Of a DNA stretch of 64,000 bases, positions 1-9,590 are shown piece by piece (the stretch's first letter is position 1; each line of letters starts with the position of its first letter). Location of the stretch: contig CAADGL010000012.1 in NCBI GenBank assembly GCA_900696525.1, forward strand, positions 722,908 to 786,907, given 5' to 3'. Under the pieces are notes generated by a model. That model saw only the letters and a program-made list of their open reading frames with translations, did not search any database and was not told the DNA's origin. The translations under genes were made by a program, and so were the position numbers. The stretch is from an uncultured Planctomycetota bacterium (GTDB lineage: Bacteria > Planctomycetota > Phycisphaerae > UBA1845 > Fen-1342).

Positions 1-1976
1 GGCTGCTGGGGTTTCGGACAGCCGTACGAAAGTCGTTCGAGCGGGACGAAGCCCGAGCCGGCCGGCGCGTCGCCGGCCGGCGCGGGTGAGGCTTCGGGCA
101 CCGCCGGGGAGTCTTCGGGCTTTCCCTTGGCGGCCTGGTGGCCCGAGCGCTCCTGCCGCCACCAGCGTTCGACGATCACGTCGGCGTCCACGCCCTTGCC
201 GCCGGTGGCCCACAGGCGGAAGAAGTCCATGTTGGCGCTTTGCGGCTCCCTGGGCGGCATGTCGATGAGCGTGCGCATGGGCATGAGCACGCCGTCGCCG
301 ATGATGAATCCTTCTCCCGGCTTCAGGCTGGGCAGAAGGCTGATGAGGCTGCGGAACTGGTCGGAGACGACGCGGGCGGCGTATTCCTGGTCGTCGGGGT
401 TGTTCATGCGCATCAGGACCATGCTGTTGCACTGGCTGAGCACGGTCTCGGAGATTTCGCTGGGCCGCTGGCTGACGATCATGGCCGACACGCCGTACTT
501 GCGGCCTTCCTTGGCGACCTTCTCGACGGCGTCGCGGGCGAAGGTCTTGCGGCCCTCGATGGGCTTGCGCGGCAGGTAGTTGTGCGCCTCCTCGAAGACC
601 AGCAGCACGGGGTGGCGCACGTCGGGCGGCGACCAGAAGTTGAAGTCGAACAGGGCGCGCGTCAGGACGGCGACGGTGGTGTCGACGACGTCGAAGGGCA
701 GGCCGGAGAGGTCGACGATCGTCAGGTTGCGGCGCTCGTCGAGCTGGCCGAGGATCTGCCGCAGCACGTGCGTGACCGTGCGGCTGAGCTGGCCGGGGGT
801 CGCTTCTTCGCGCATGCGGCCGGCGAGCTCGCTGTTGCGCTTGGCCTGCTCGAACGGGCGCAGCAGGAAGTCGTAGCGGCGGTCGTTGAGCTTTCCCTCG
901 ATGTTGTTGATCAGGCCCAGCAGCTTTCCGAAGTAGGTCGCGTGCGGCACCTCGCCCTCGGCGCTGGCCGGGTTGAACTGCATCCGCTTGGTCAGCAGCA
1001 GCTGCTCCTGCTCGTGAGGCGGGAGCTGCCGGTACGGCAGCCGGGCGAAGGCGTAGTTCTGCGTGTTGAGCACGTAGCGGGCGTTGTTCATGTTGATGGC
1101 GTACGTCAGGAGCTGCTGGAGGTCGTAGTAGACCGGGGTATCGACGGTCATCTCCCAGCGCAGGCCCAGCTCCTCGGCGCCGGCGAGCTTGAGCTTCTCC
1201 AGCGCCTCGCGAAGGAAGAGCTTCTGAGCGTTCACGTTGAGCGGGTTGTGCCGGTCGATGAAGAGCTGCTCGAACTCCTCGTAGGCCAGGAGCCAGTAGG
1301 GGAGCACGAGGTTGCGGTCGGACAGGTAGGTGACGTTCGGCAGCGGGTTGCCGAACTCGTCGCTGAACGCCTTCAGGTACTCGCCGTGCATGTCGAAGAG
1401 CACCACCTGGGCGTGCTTGAGCGAGGTTGCCTCGTGCACGATCTTGGCGGTCGTGCAGCTCTTTCCGGAACCGCTGTTGCCCATCACCGCCACGTGCTTG
1501 GCGAAGAACTCCTTGCCGAGCACCTTGACCTCGAAGTCGGTGTCGATGGCGAAGCGCCCCATCGAAAAGGCCTTGCGATAGCCGCCGCCGTCGTTGCCGG
1601 CCAGCTCGTCGAAGCAGCCGAAGATCAGCTCGAAATCCTCGTCGACGCCCAGGCGCACCGGATCGCCCAGCGTCGGGTACTCGTTCACGCCGCGCGAAAA
1701 GCGGTCGCCCTCCACCGTCCCGAGCAACTGGCTCGTCACCGTGATGCGCCGCGGCGGGCCGGGATACGGCCCGGGCTCCAGGTCGCCGGCGAAGCCGACC
1801 TTGGTGATGTAGCCGATGAGCGTGCGGCGGTCCATCGGCAGCGTGACGTACGTGCCCAGGCGGCCGATGCGATAGGTCTTGCCGTGGTATTCCAGCTTGA
1901 GGTCTTCGACGGAGATCTGCACGTCGACGGTGTCGCCGTCAACGCCGATAACGTGTCCGATTTCGAGCGGATCCAT
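1..1976 (-). CDS. HerA-like/DUF87 P-loop ATPase, 3' end cut by window edge
   Basis: About 658 residues are visible and the frame runs off the left edge with no stop, so the C-terminus is missing. The ATG at 1976 opens a beta-rich N-terminal region (HerA-ATP synthase barrel type, roughly residues 1-90). It is followed by a Walker A loop GNSGSGKS at residues 166-173 and a Walker B-like stretch ending in two glutamates (E462-E463, followed by AHN), as in HerA/VirB4-type ATPases. A later segment reading VSQRPSEIS fits the sensor region of this family. Archaeal HerA works with NurA on DNA ends; bacterial DUF87 proteins are mostly uncharacterised hexameric motors and no NurA partner is visible here. 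It diverges from pckA. The long plus-strand frame over 138-2090 is its antisense shadow. Family call is firm, biological role is not. Confidence 0.88.
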   Translation of the reverse strand, partial: MDPLEIGHVIGVDGDTVDVQISVEDLKLEYHGKTYRIGRLGTYVTLPMDRRTLIGYITKVGFAGDLEPGPYPGPPRRITVTSQLLGTVEGDRFSRGVNEYPTLGDPVRLGVDEDFELIFGCFDELAGNDGGGYRKAFSMGRFAIDTDFEVKVLGKEFFAKHVAVMGNSGSGKSCTTAKIVHEATSLKHAQVVLFDMHGEYLKAFSDEFGNPLPNVTYLSDRNLVLPYWLLAYEEFEQLFIDRHNPLNVNAQKLFLREALEKLKLAGAEELGLRWEMTVDTPVYYDLQQLLTYAINMNNARYVLNTQNYAFARLPYRQLPPHEQEQLLLTKRMQFNPASAEGEVPHATYFGKLLGLINNIEGKLNDRRYDFLLRPFEQAKRNSELAGRMREEATPGQLSRTVTHVLRQILGQLDERRNLTIVDLSGLPFDVVDTTVAVLTRALFDFNFWSPPDVRHPVLLVFEEAHNYLPRKPIEGRKTFARDAVEKVAKEGRKYGVSAMIVSQRPSEISETVLSQCNSMVLMRMNNPDDQEYAARVVSDQFRSLISLLPSLKPGEGFIIGDGVLMPMRTLIDMPPREPQSANMDFFRLWATGGKGVDADVIVERWWRQERSGHQAAKGKPEDSPAVPEASPAPAGDAPAGSGFVPLERLSYGCPKPQQ

Positions 1977-2063
1977 GCCGTGTCCTCCGGGCCGCAGGCG
2001 CAGGGCCGCCAGCGCTGTCAGCCCAAGTATTGGAAAGCTCGGCGGCCACCGCCGGGGTGTCCG

Positions 2064-2091
2064 TTGCAAAAAACGAGCGGCTCCCGATAAA
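2064..2091 (+). promoter_or_regulatory. Candidate sigma-70 promoter for pckA
   Basis: TTGCAA (2064-2069) and GATAAA (2086-2091) are separated by 16 nt, 40 nt upstream of the pckA start. Each box matches four of six consensus bases. It lies in the 154-nt divergent gap. Inference from sequence only. Confidence 0.35.
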
Positions 2092-2130
2092 CTCCGCTGT
2101 TTTCCGCCGGCTCAGCTCGGAGGAGCGCCA

Positions 2131-3726
<1,596 letters not shown>

Positions 3727-3754
3727 CCGCGTCCTGCGGCGATAAGATCCATCA

Positions 3755-4936
3755 ATGGCCGCCCTCGTCCTTATCGCGCTGCTGATGCTCGACCTCCGGC
3801 CGCGTCAGGACGCCGCCGGCTCGCGGCCGGGCGCGCCGACTTCGGCGCCGGCGACTTCTCGACCGGCGGCCGAGGCCCCGCCCACGGTGAACTGGCCGAT
3901 GTTCCGTGGTGACGCGCTCAATCGGGGTATCTCGGCGGCACGACTCCCGGAACGGTTGGCGGTTCGCTGGCGGGCCGACCTCGGCGCGCCGATCCTGTCG
4001 AGCGCCGTCATTGCCGACGGCCGCGTCTTTGTGGGAACGGACGACGCCTGGCTGGTCGGGCTGTCCGCCGAGGACGGCAAGGTGCTGTGGCGATACAAGG
4101 CCCAGGGGCCCTTCGCCGCCGCGCCGGCAGCCGGGTCCGGCAGCGTCTTTGTCGGCGACGACGCGGGGGTCTTTCATTGCGTGTCGGCCGATGCCGGGCA
4201 GCCACGCTGGACCTTCAAGACGCAGGACCGCATCGTCTCCGCCGCCGTCTTCTCCGGCCAGAACGTCGTCTTCGGCTCCTATGACGGCTACGTGTACTGC
4301 CTCGCCGCCGCCGACGGCGGGCTGCGCTGGAAATACGAAACGCCCGACCGCGTGCACGGCACGCCGGCGGTCGTGGAAGGACACGTGCTCGTCGCCGGGT
4401 GCGACGCCATGCTGCACGTGATCCGCGCGACCGACGGCGCGGCCGTGCGGCAGATTCCACTTGCTGGGGCGTCGGGCTCCGCGGCTGCGGTCAACGGAGA
4501 CATCGCGTTCCTGGGCACTCAGAGCGGGCAGGTTCAGGCCGTGGACTGGCGTGCCGGCGAGACGCTGTGGACGTTCGAGGATCCTGAGCGCCAACAGCCG
4601 TTCCTGACCTCGGCGGCGATCGGTCGCGAGACGGTCCTCGTGAGCGGGCGCGACAAGCGGGTGCGGGCCATCAACCAAACCACCGGTCGACCAGTCTGGA
4701 CCGTGACGATGCGCGGGCGCGTGGAGGGCTCCCCGGTCGTGTCGGGCGGGCGGGTCTTCATCGGCGCGTCGGACGGCGCGCTTCTTGAGCTGGCCGGCGA
4801 CACCGGCGACGAAAAGTGGCGAATCGAGTTGGGCGCTGGCATCTCGGCGTCGGCGGCCGTTGCGACGGATTTGCTGGTGATTGGCACGGAAGGGGGTGTG
4901 GTGTATGGGCTCGGAAGCCCCCCGAAGCGGCGATGA
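3755..4936 (+). CDS. PQQ-like (BamB-type) beta-propeller protein
   Basis: The 393-residue product begins with a short hydrophobic stretch (residues 2-13), which looks like a signal peptide or anchor, then a Pro/Ala-rich linker. The rest holds about eight propeller blades; typical blade ends read DGKVLWRYK, DGGLRWKYE, AGETLWTFE, TGRPVWTV and TGDEKWRIE. These are PQQ-like Trp-docking repeats, as in BamB and quinoprotein dehydrogenases. No dehydrogenase catalytic residues or haem motif are apparent, so a scaffold or sensor role outside the cytoplasm is likely. It lies 28 nt after pckA, close enough for co-transcription, though TAAGAT at 3743-3748 sits just 6 nt before the ATG and no Shine-Dalgarno is seen. 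Specific function unknown. Confidence 0.82.
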   Translation: MAALVLIALLMLDLRPRQDAAGSRPGAPTSAPATSRPAAEAPPTVNWPMFRGDALNRGISAARLPERLAVRWRADLGAPILSSAVIADGRVFVGTDDAWLVGLSAEDGKVLWRYKAQGPFAAAPAAGSGSVFVGDDAGVFHCVSADAGQPRWTFKTQDRIVSAAVFSGQNVVFGSYDGYVYCLAAADGGLRWKYETPDRVHGTPAVVEGHVLVAGCDAMLHVIRATDGAAVRQIPLAGASGSAAAVNGDIAFLGTQSGQVQAVDWRAGETLWTFEDPERQQPFLTSAAIGRETVLVSGRDKRVRAINQTTGRPVWTVTMRGRVEGSPVVSGGRVFIGASDGALLELAGDTGDEKWRIELGAGISASAAVATDLLVIGTEGGVVYGLGSPPKRR

Positions 4937-5298
4937 CGGAATGCCGCCAATCACCTTGGCGTGCAAGGTGACCAAGAATAGCACATAACACATTGTAGTT
5001 TAATTAGTTGTATTTGATTTCTTCTACTATAAAGACGACAAACCGCCGGGAAGCTCGGTCTCCTCGACGAGGAGGGCGATTCGCGGATATCTGTATAACG
5101 TCTTTTACGCAAACAACTTCCATCGCACATGCCGCCCATTGTGTTCGGCACGCATGTTGCTAGGGTGGACCATTGGTTGGGAGTTCAATGCGCGCAGAGG
5201 GAGCGCGCGGACGTTGGCAAGGACGGCCCCCGTCGCCGGTGCGGCGGGGCCTCGTGGATTTGTCGGTCCGTTCTTAGTGCCTTTTTTGGGAGGATCGC
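4937..5298. other. 362-nt intergenic region with an AT-rich island
   Basis: No credible gene was found. Bases 4981-5040 form an unusually AT-rich island in this GC-rich genome, including TATAAA at 5028-5033, and TATAAC occurs again near 5095. The porin promoter probably lies here. No clear terminator follows the propeller gene. Short open frames on both strands lack family features. Confidence 0.4.
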
Positions 5299-6819
5299 AT
5301 GGTTTACGACGGTTTGCGCAAGTGCATGTGCGGCGTACTCACATTGGGTGTGATCGCCGGCGGCGCGCTTGCGGACGACATGAAGTCGTCAAAGGCCGCT
5401 GCCTCGGACGAGCAGTTGGCGCGTCTGGAGGCGCTGCTGGATGCGCAGGAAAGGAAGATTGCGCAGCTCGAGCAGCAGGTCGCCGCGACCAGCGCGCAGG
5501 ACGGCGACCGGATGCAGGTGGAGGAGATGCAGCGACAGATTCGCATGGTTCTCTCGGAAGGAGAGTTCCGGGAGTCGCTGATGACCTCCGTGCTGCAAGC
5601 GGGGTATGACGACGGCTTCTTCATCCGCAGCAGCGACGACAACTTCTCGATCAAGTTCAACGGGTTGCTGCAATTCCGGTACACGTACTACTACACGCGG
5701 CGTGAGAACCGCTACCTGCTGCCGCGCCGCGACCGCGACGACCGCAGCGGTTTCGACCTCCAGCGCGTGCGTTTCGCCATCACGGGCAACGCGTACAACA
5801 AGGACCTGACGTACGGCATCGAGTTCAGCGCCGACGCGCCGAACCAGACGGACGTCGTCCTCGACAACGCCTGGATCAACTGGCGCTCGTCCGACGCGCT
5901 CCAGTTCACCGTCGGTCAGTTCCGCCTCGCGTCCACGCGCACCAACATGCGCCAGGCGACGCCCAGCACGCTTCAGATGATCGACAACGGCATCTTCCAC
6001 GCCGTCTATGGCCTGGGTAAGGGCATCGGCGTGCGCGTCTGGGGCCAGGCCCTCGACAAGCGCCTCGACTACTACTTGGACGTCGTGAACTCGGCCTCCA
6101 ACGGCGACAACACCGGCTTCGGCCGCACGATCACGCCGGACCCGGCCGAGCTCGACGCCAACCCGGCCGTTCTGCTGCGTTCGGTCTGGCACGCGCTGGT
6201 CGACAAGGATGGTGACTTCGCCGAGGAAGGCGACACGCTGATCCACCAGAACCCCGTCTGGGATCTGGGCGCCCACTTCGGCTACAGCGAGAACTACGAC
6301 GATCGCTTCTCGACCCGGCTGCCCACGAATCGCCGGCTCTTCCCCAACCAGCAGGGCGGCTTCGCCGTCGTCAGCGACCGCGGCCTGCGCTTCTGGCAGA
6401 TGGGCCTCGACTCGGCGTTCAAGTACATGGGCTTCTCGGCGACCGCCGAGTACGCCCTGCGCGTTGTCGACGTTCGCCGCCGCACTTCCCCCTGGACGCA
6501 GGTCTCGGGCGACGACTCGACGACGGCTCAGCACGGTGCCTATGTTCAGCTCGGCTACTTCCTGCCGATCCAGGGCCTGGAGAACAAGCTCGAGCTGGTC
6601 GGCCGCGTCAGCGCCGTCACCGTCCTGGCCGAAGGGTCGCAGTGTGAGTGGGAGTACACCGGCGGCCTGAACTACTACGTTGATCCGGCTGGCCGCATGA
6701 AGGTCCAGACCGACGTGACCTACGTCGACGAGGTCCCCATCACCAGCTCATACGCCAGCCTGGCGAACGTCAACGACGACGCTCTTATCTGGCGCGTTCA
6801 GTTCCAGCTTTCGTTCTGA
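5299..6819 (+). CDS. Phosphate-selective porin OprO/OprP-like outer-membrane protein
   Basis: The 506-residue protein starts at an ATG preceded by GGGAGG at about 5288-5293. It has a signal peptide (residues 1-25, cut near ALA|DD), then a short coiled coil (about 31-70, with DEQLARLEALLDAQERKIAQ) that probably trimerises or tethers the porin to the cell wall. The long region from about residue 110 has alternating aromatic and polar strands, such as FNGLLQFRYTYYY, FDLQRVRF and TYGIEFSADAPN, ending in the C-terminal phenylalanine (FQLSF) typical of outer-membrane barrels recognised by the Bam machinery. This is the Porin_O_P arrangement. Substrate choice cannot be read; planctomycetal members are often general porins rather than phosphate-specific. 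A small exported protein gene follows 66 nt downstream and a terminator closes the unit. Confidence 0.88.
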   Translation: MVYDGLRKCMCGVLTLGVIAGGALADDMKSSKAAASDEQLARLEALLDAQERKIAQLEQQVAATSAQDGDRMQVEEMQRQIRMVLSEGEFRESLMTSVLQAGYDDGFFIRSSDDNFSIKFNGLLQFRYTYYYTRRENRYLLPRRDRDDRSGFDLQRVRFAITGNAYNKDLTYGIEFSADAPNQTDVVLDNAWINWRSSDALQFTVGQFRLASTRTNMRQATPSTLQMIDNGIFHAVYGLGKGIGVRVWGQALDKRLDYYLDVVNSASNGDNTGFGRTITPDPAELDANPAVLLRSVWHALVDKDGDFAEEGDTLIHQNPVWDLGAHFGYSENYDDRFSTRLPTNRRLFPNQQGGFAVVSDRGLRFWQMGLDSAFKYMGFSATAEYALRVVDVRRRTSPWTQVSGDDSTTAQHGAYVQLGYFLPIQGLENKLELVGRVSAVTVLAEGSQCEWEYTGGLNYYVDPAGRMKVQTDVTYVDEVPITSSYASLANVNDDALIWRVQFQLSF

Positions 6820-6885
6820 TTCGTGTCGCAGCGAGTGGATTTGCTCGACGTTGAAGAAACTTTCTATGCAAGGATAGATCAGTCC

Positions 6886-7170
6886 ATGAAGAACCTGATG
6901 AGCACCTGGAGTCGTAAGCTCGCCGTCCTGAGTCTCGGCGGCACCTCGTTCGTCTTCGTCACCGGCGGCACTTGCCTGACCGGTGGCCAGTATCGTAACT
7001 TCGTCCAGTCCGTCGGCGACGCCGTCATCGCGATCGGCGTCAACTCCGCGACCAGCCAGGTCGGCGGCGACTTCGACGAGATCGTCGGGCCCCCGGCCGT
7101 GACGCTGTTCCAGGACCTCTGGGGCAACTACATCGACCCCGATCTCGACCGCCGCGGGCTCGAGAACTAG
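6886..7170 (+). CDS. Small exported protein, lipobox-like Cys, unknown function
   Basis: Ninety-four residues from an ATG with AAGGA at 6870-6874. The N-terminus (MKNLMSTWSRK) is basic and is followed by a hydrophobic core and FVTGGTCLTGG, so a lipobox-like cysteine sits near residue 30. The mature part contains SVGDAVIAIGV and ends acidic/polar. No family is recognised. The layout, with a basic start, hydrophobic core, a Gly-rich stretch before Cys-Leu, and a short tail, resembles the four micropeptides at 33764-34529. It is 66 nt downstream of the porin and is probably in the same transcript, ended by the hairpin at 7194-7231. An earlier in-frame start at 6823 lacks a ribosome site. Confidence 0.72.
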   Translation: MKNLMSTWSRKLAVLSLGGTSFVFVTGGTCLTGGQYRNFVQSVGDAVIAIGVNSATSQVGGDFDEIVGPPAVTLFQDLWGNYIDPDLDRRGLEN

Positions 7171-7193
7171 CACTGAGCACGGGAACGTCTGTT

Positions 7194-7231
7194 GAAGGAG
7201 CGGGGGCCGGCGCGGCCTCCGCTTCTTTTTT
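7194..7231 (+). terminator. Rho-independent terminator after the porin unit
   Basis: A GC-rich stem beginning GAAGGAGCGGGGGCC pairs with GGCCTCCGCTTC, with one bulge and one wobble, and is followed by a T-rich run TTCTTTTTT. It lies 24 nt after the small exported protein gene. The rest of the region to 7656 holds no gene. Confidence 0.7.
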
Positions 7232-7396
7232 GGTCCCGCCGCTCCCGTCTCAGCCTCCCCCGCCTCACTCCCTGTCTGGCCGCACGATCGCGGCACGCGG
7301 CACGTCGAGCATGCCCTGAAACCGGCCCCGTAGCCCTGCCAGGGCGGTCGCATCCGCCGGTCCGCACGTTTGTTGCCCGCCGCCGCATGTCCCGGC

Positions 7397-7426
7397 TTGA
7401 CCCTCCAAGAAACGCTGGCCTATAAG
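7397..7426 (+). promoter_or_regulatory. Candidate sigma-70 promoter for the PEP-CTERM pair
   Basis: TTGACC (7397-7402) and TATAAG (7421-7426) are spaced by 18 nt, giving five of six matches in each box. It lies downstream of the porin terminator, with a leader of about 220 nt before the first PEP-CTERM gene. Within the otherwise gene-free 7232-7656 stretch this is the only signal noted. Confidence 0.45.
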
Positions 7427-7656
7427 TTAGTGGGTGAACAGAGGAGCGACAGCGCCCCTCGAATCGACAGCATCCGCGCAAAGTCCGGTGATTCGCTGGT
7501 TCGAGCCTCGTGAGGTTCGGCCACGGGGAGGTTCTGCGCCGACGCTGGATTCGCACGGAAGGCCGGCGGCGGTTCACCGTCGGCGTTCCGGGTCAATCGC
7601 CCGATTTCGGCGTTGCTGGGAGAGGATGTTCCAAGCGGAGTGAGAAAGGACCAGCG

Positions 7657-8331
7657 ATGATCATGCATCGCGCTCTGAGGCGCCGCGCGGCGGGTGTGGC
7701 CCTGCTGATCGTTCTGGCCATGCCGATGGCGGCCTTGGCGGACCCGATCACGAAGAACCTGGGCGGTGGGTGGCGTGCCACGATTTTCGACCCGGTGTAC
7801 GTGGACATCGTGGTTGATTTCGTGAGCATCAAGAATGACATCCTGGTGATCGAGAAGTTCGCCCAGTTCGTAGGCGTGGATCCAATCACGGGGCTGCCGA
7901 AGCCGGTGCAGATCCTGTTCGAGCAGATCGAGTCGGACAAGAGCACGGTGTCGCGCATCGTCCTCACTGACCAGATCATCGTCAATCACACCGGGATCGA
8001 CTGGACCAGCTACCGCGAGGAGCTGATCCCGACCGAGTCCGGCGTTCAGACGTTCAACCAGGCCCTCTCGGCGACGTTCAGCATCGCCCCCTTCACGACG
8101 CGCACGTACAACGGCATCAGCTCGATCGTGGACTTCGCCGGCGGCGTCGTTCCCAACGGCTCGACCTGGGCGCCGGGCGTGGAGAGCGGCGGGTTGTACA
8201 TCGACATCGACCTGGAGTCCGCGGAGAAGCCGGTGGCCTTCACGCTGAAGGAGCTTCCGATTCCCGAGCCGGGCGCCGCGCTCATGGTGCTGCTGGCCGC
8301 CGGCGTCGGAGCCGTCATCCGTCGGCGCTGA
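7657..8331 (+). CDS. PEP-CTERM sorted exported protein, paralogue 1
   Basis: The 224-residue product starts at ATG 7657 behind GAAAGGA. It has a Sec signal (residues 1-29, ending ALA|DP), a mature core starting DPITKNLGGGWRATI, and a classical PEP-CTERM tail: IPEP, a hydrophobic helix (GAALMVLLAAGVGAVI) and a final RRR. Such tails are cleaved by exosortase (EpsH/XrtA family) and direct proteins to the cell surface or exopolysaccharide. No exosortase gene lies in this window. The core is shared with the next gene but matches no family I can name. It sits between a candidate promoter at 7397 and a terminator at 8381. Sorting signal is clear; function unknown. Confidence 0.85.
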   Translation: MIMHRALRRRAAGVALLIVLAMPMAALADPITKNLGGGWRATIFDPVYVDIVVDFVSIKNDILVIEKFAQFVGVDPITGLPKPVQILFEQIESDKSTVSRIVLTDQIIVNHTGIDWTSYREELIPTESGVQTFNQALSATFSIAPFTTRTYNGISSIVDFAGGVVPNGSTWAPGVESGGLYIDIDLESAEKPVAFTLKELPIPEPGAALMVLLAAGVGAVIRRR

Positions 8332-8380
8332 CGGACTGAGAGCCCCCGAGCGTTTGCCTTTCGGCTGTTGCGACGAAAAC

Positions 8381-8415
8381 AACGCCTCGCTCCTCGCACG
8401 AGCGGGGCGTTTTTC
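8381..8415 (+). terminator. Rho-independent terminator between the PEP-CTERM paralogues
   Basis: A 12-bp stem (AACGCCTCGCTC / GAGCGGGGCGTT, one G-T wobble) encloses a 7-nt loop and runs into TTTT. It lies 50 nt after the first PEP-CTERM gene and only 21 nt before the second, so the second gene may depend on read-through or a promoter overlapping this site. Confidence 0.75.
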
Positions 8416-8435
8416 TAGGACAGGAGGAAGCCATC

Positions 8436-9101
8436 ATGTTCATGCGTCGACTCGTGGGCCGGCCCTGCGCCGGCTGGGCGGCTCTTCTGGCGGCGCTGGC
8501 CGCCGCGAGCCCGGCTCTGGCCGACCCGATCATCAAGAACCTCGGCGGCGGGTGGCAGGTGACGATCCTGCAACCCGCGGTGTCGGATATCAATACGGTC
8601 TCGGTCAGCCTGCCGAACAACGAGCTGGTGATCAGGAAGGATGCGGACTTCAACCTGATCGACCCGGACACGGGTCTGCCCGCGACGATCAGCGTGGTGT
8701 TCGAGCAGATCGCGCCGGACGCCGAGACCGTCTCGCGGATCAAGATCACCGAGGAGGTTGTCCGCAACAACACGCCCGTCGACTGGGATTCCTTCCGCAT
8801 CCTGCTGTTTCCGAACGCGAAGGTCGAGTTCGACGTTGACGCTTCCGCCGGCTTCAGCATCGACCCGTTCACAACGCGCACCTACCTGGCGCTGAACTCC
8901 GAGGTCGTCTTTGCCGGCGGCCTGGTGCCGGCAGGGGCGACGTGGAACCCGGGCGCCGACAGCGGCGAACTGGTCATCGACATCGACCTGAGCAACGACG
9001 CACCCGTGGCGTTTACGATGAAAGAGCAGCCGGTCCCTGAGCCCGCGTCCCTCGCGGGCCTGCTGGTGGTGGCGGCGGCTTCGCGACGGCGCCTGGTGTG
9101 A
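8436..9101 (+). CDS. PEP-CTERM sorted exported protein, paralogue 2
   Basis: The 221-residue protein starts at ATG 8436 behind a strong AGGAGG (8423-8428). It has a signal peptide ending ALA|DP, a mature start DPIIKNLGGGWQVTI nearly identical to paralogue 1, shared internal blocks (VVFEQI, TVSRI, PFTTRTY, VFAGGLVP, IDIDL) and a C-terminal VPEPASLAGLLVVAA helix followed by SRRRLV. This is a PEP-CTERM tail recognised by exosortase. Both genes clearly arose by tandem duplication. Role unknown; a structural or matrix surface protein is likely. Confidence 0.85.
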   Translation: MFMRRLVGRPCAGWAALLAALAAASPALADPIIKNLGGGWQVTILQPAVSDINTVSVSLPNNELVIRKDADFNLIDPDTGLPATISVVFEQIAPDAETVSRIKITEEVVRNNTPVDWDSFRILLFPNAKVEFDVDASAGFSIDPFTTRTYLALNSEVVFAGGLVPAGATWNPGADSGELVIDIDLSNDAPVAFTMKEQPVPEPASLAGLLVVAAASRRRLV

Positions 9102-9128
9102 GCGCGCTCGGGGCTCAGTCGGGCGGGC

Positions 9129-9261
9129 GCTAGTGTAGTGCCTCGCAGAAATGTGACGGTATCACGGATGGGTGGAGCGGCATCTTGCCCGCTCGGGCGG
9201 GCTGGAAGCCCGCCCCACCCTGCATAGGGACAGGCAGTTATTTGCGAGGCACTACACTAGC
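9129..9261. mobile_element. Short inverted-repeat (MITE-like) element, 133 bp
   Basis: Perfect 19-bp inverted ends, GCTAGTGTAGTGCCTCGCA at 9129-9147 and its complement at 9243-9261, bound a non-coding interior. Inside is a second perfect hairpin: GGGCGGGCT (9195-9203) and AGCCCGCCC (9207-9215) around GGA. No transposase and no clear target duplication are seen. The layout fits a MITE or a REP/BIME-like palindromic repeat. Only one copy occurs in this window, so mobility is inferred. Confidence 0.6.
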
Positions 9262-9285
9262 TGCCGGCGGCGTAAGCAACGTGCT

Positions 9286-9328
9286 GGTCCCGTGCGTCGC
9301 GAATCAGTGGATTCCGGCGCACGGGACC
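9286..9328. repeat. 11-bp inverted repeat downstream of the MITE-like element
   Basis: GGTCCCGTGCG (9286-9296) and CGCACGGGACC (9318-9328) form a perfect hairpin with a 21-nt loop and no T run. The intergenic stretch 9102-9590 contains this, the 133-bp element and a weak promoter, but no gene. Confidence 0.4.
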
Positions 9329-9431
9329 GTTCCGTCTCCGCAGCCGGTTGCGCGAAAGCACGCAGTCTTCGTGGCGCCCAGGGCGGGGCGCGCGGCGGAG
9401 AGGAGAAGCGGTTTGGGCCCAATAAATCGGC

Positions 9432-9460
9432 TTGCTTTTTCGTTGAGGTTCGCGCATACT
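9432..9460 (+). promoter_or_regulatory. Weak candidate promoter for the dockerin-protein cluster
   Basis: TTGCTT (9432-9437) and CATACT (9455-9460) are separated by 17 nt in an AT-richer patch, 131 nt before the first dockerin-protein gene. Both boxes are imperfect. Confidence 0.25.
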
Positions 9461-9590
9461 CGGCGGTGATCGTGGGCCGGCCCGGTCAATCGTTGTGCCA
9501 ATCGACCGGTTTCGTCGGGCTGTCGTTGGAATTCACTCCAGCTTCGTCACCCCGCGGCCTGCACGTGTCCACTCGCAGAAAGGAAGGCGT

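Noticed and set aside
138..2090. 650-codon open frame on the plus strand
   Set aside because: Antisense to the HerA-like ATPase; its translation is Val/Glu/His/Arg-rich with no family motif, the usual shadow in high-GC DNA.
4951..5151. Minus-strand 66-codon frame in the AT-rich gap
   Set aside because: No ribosome site, no signal peptide and no recognisable domain.
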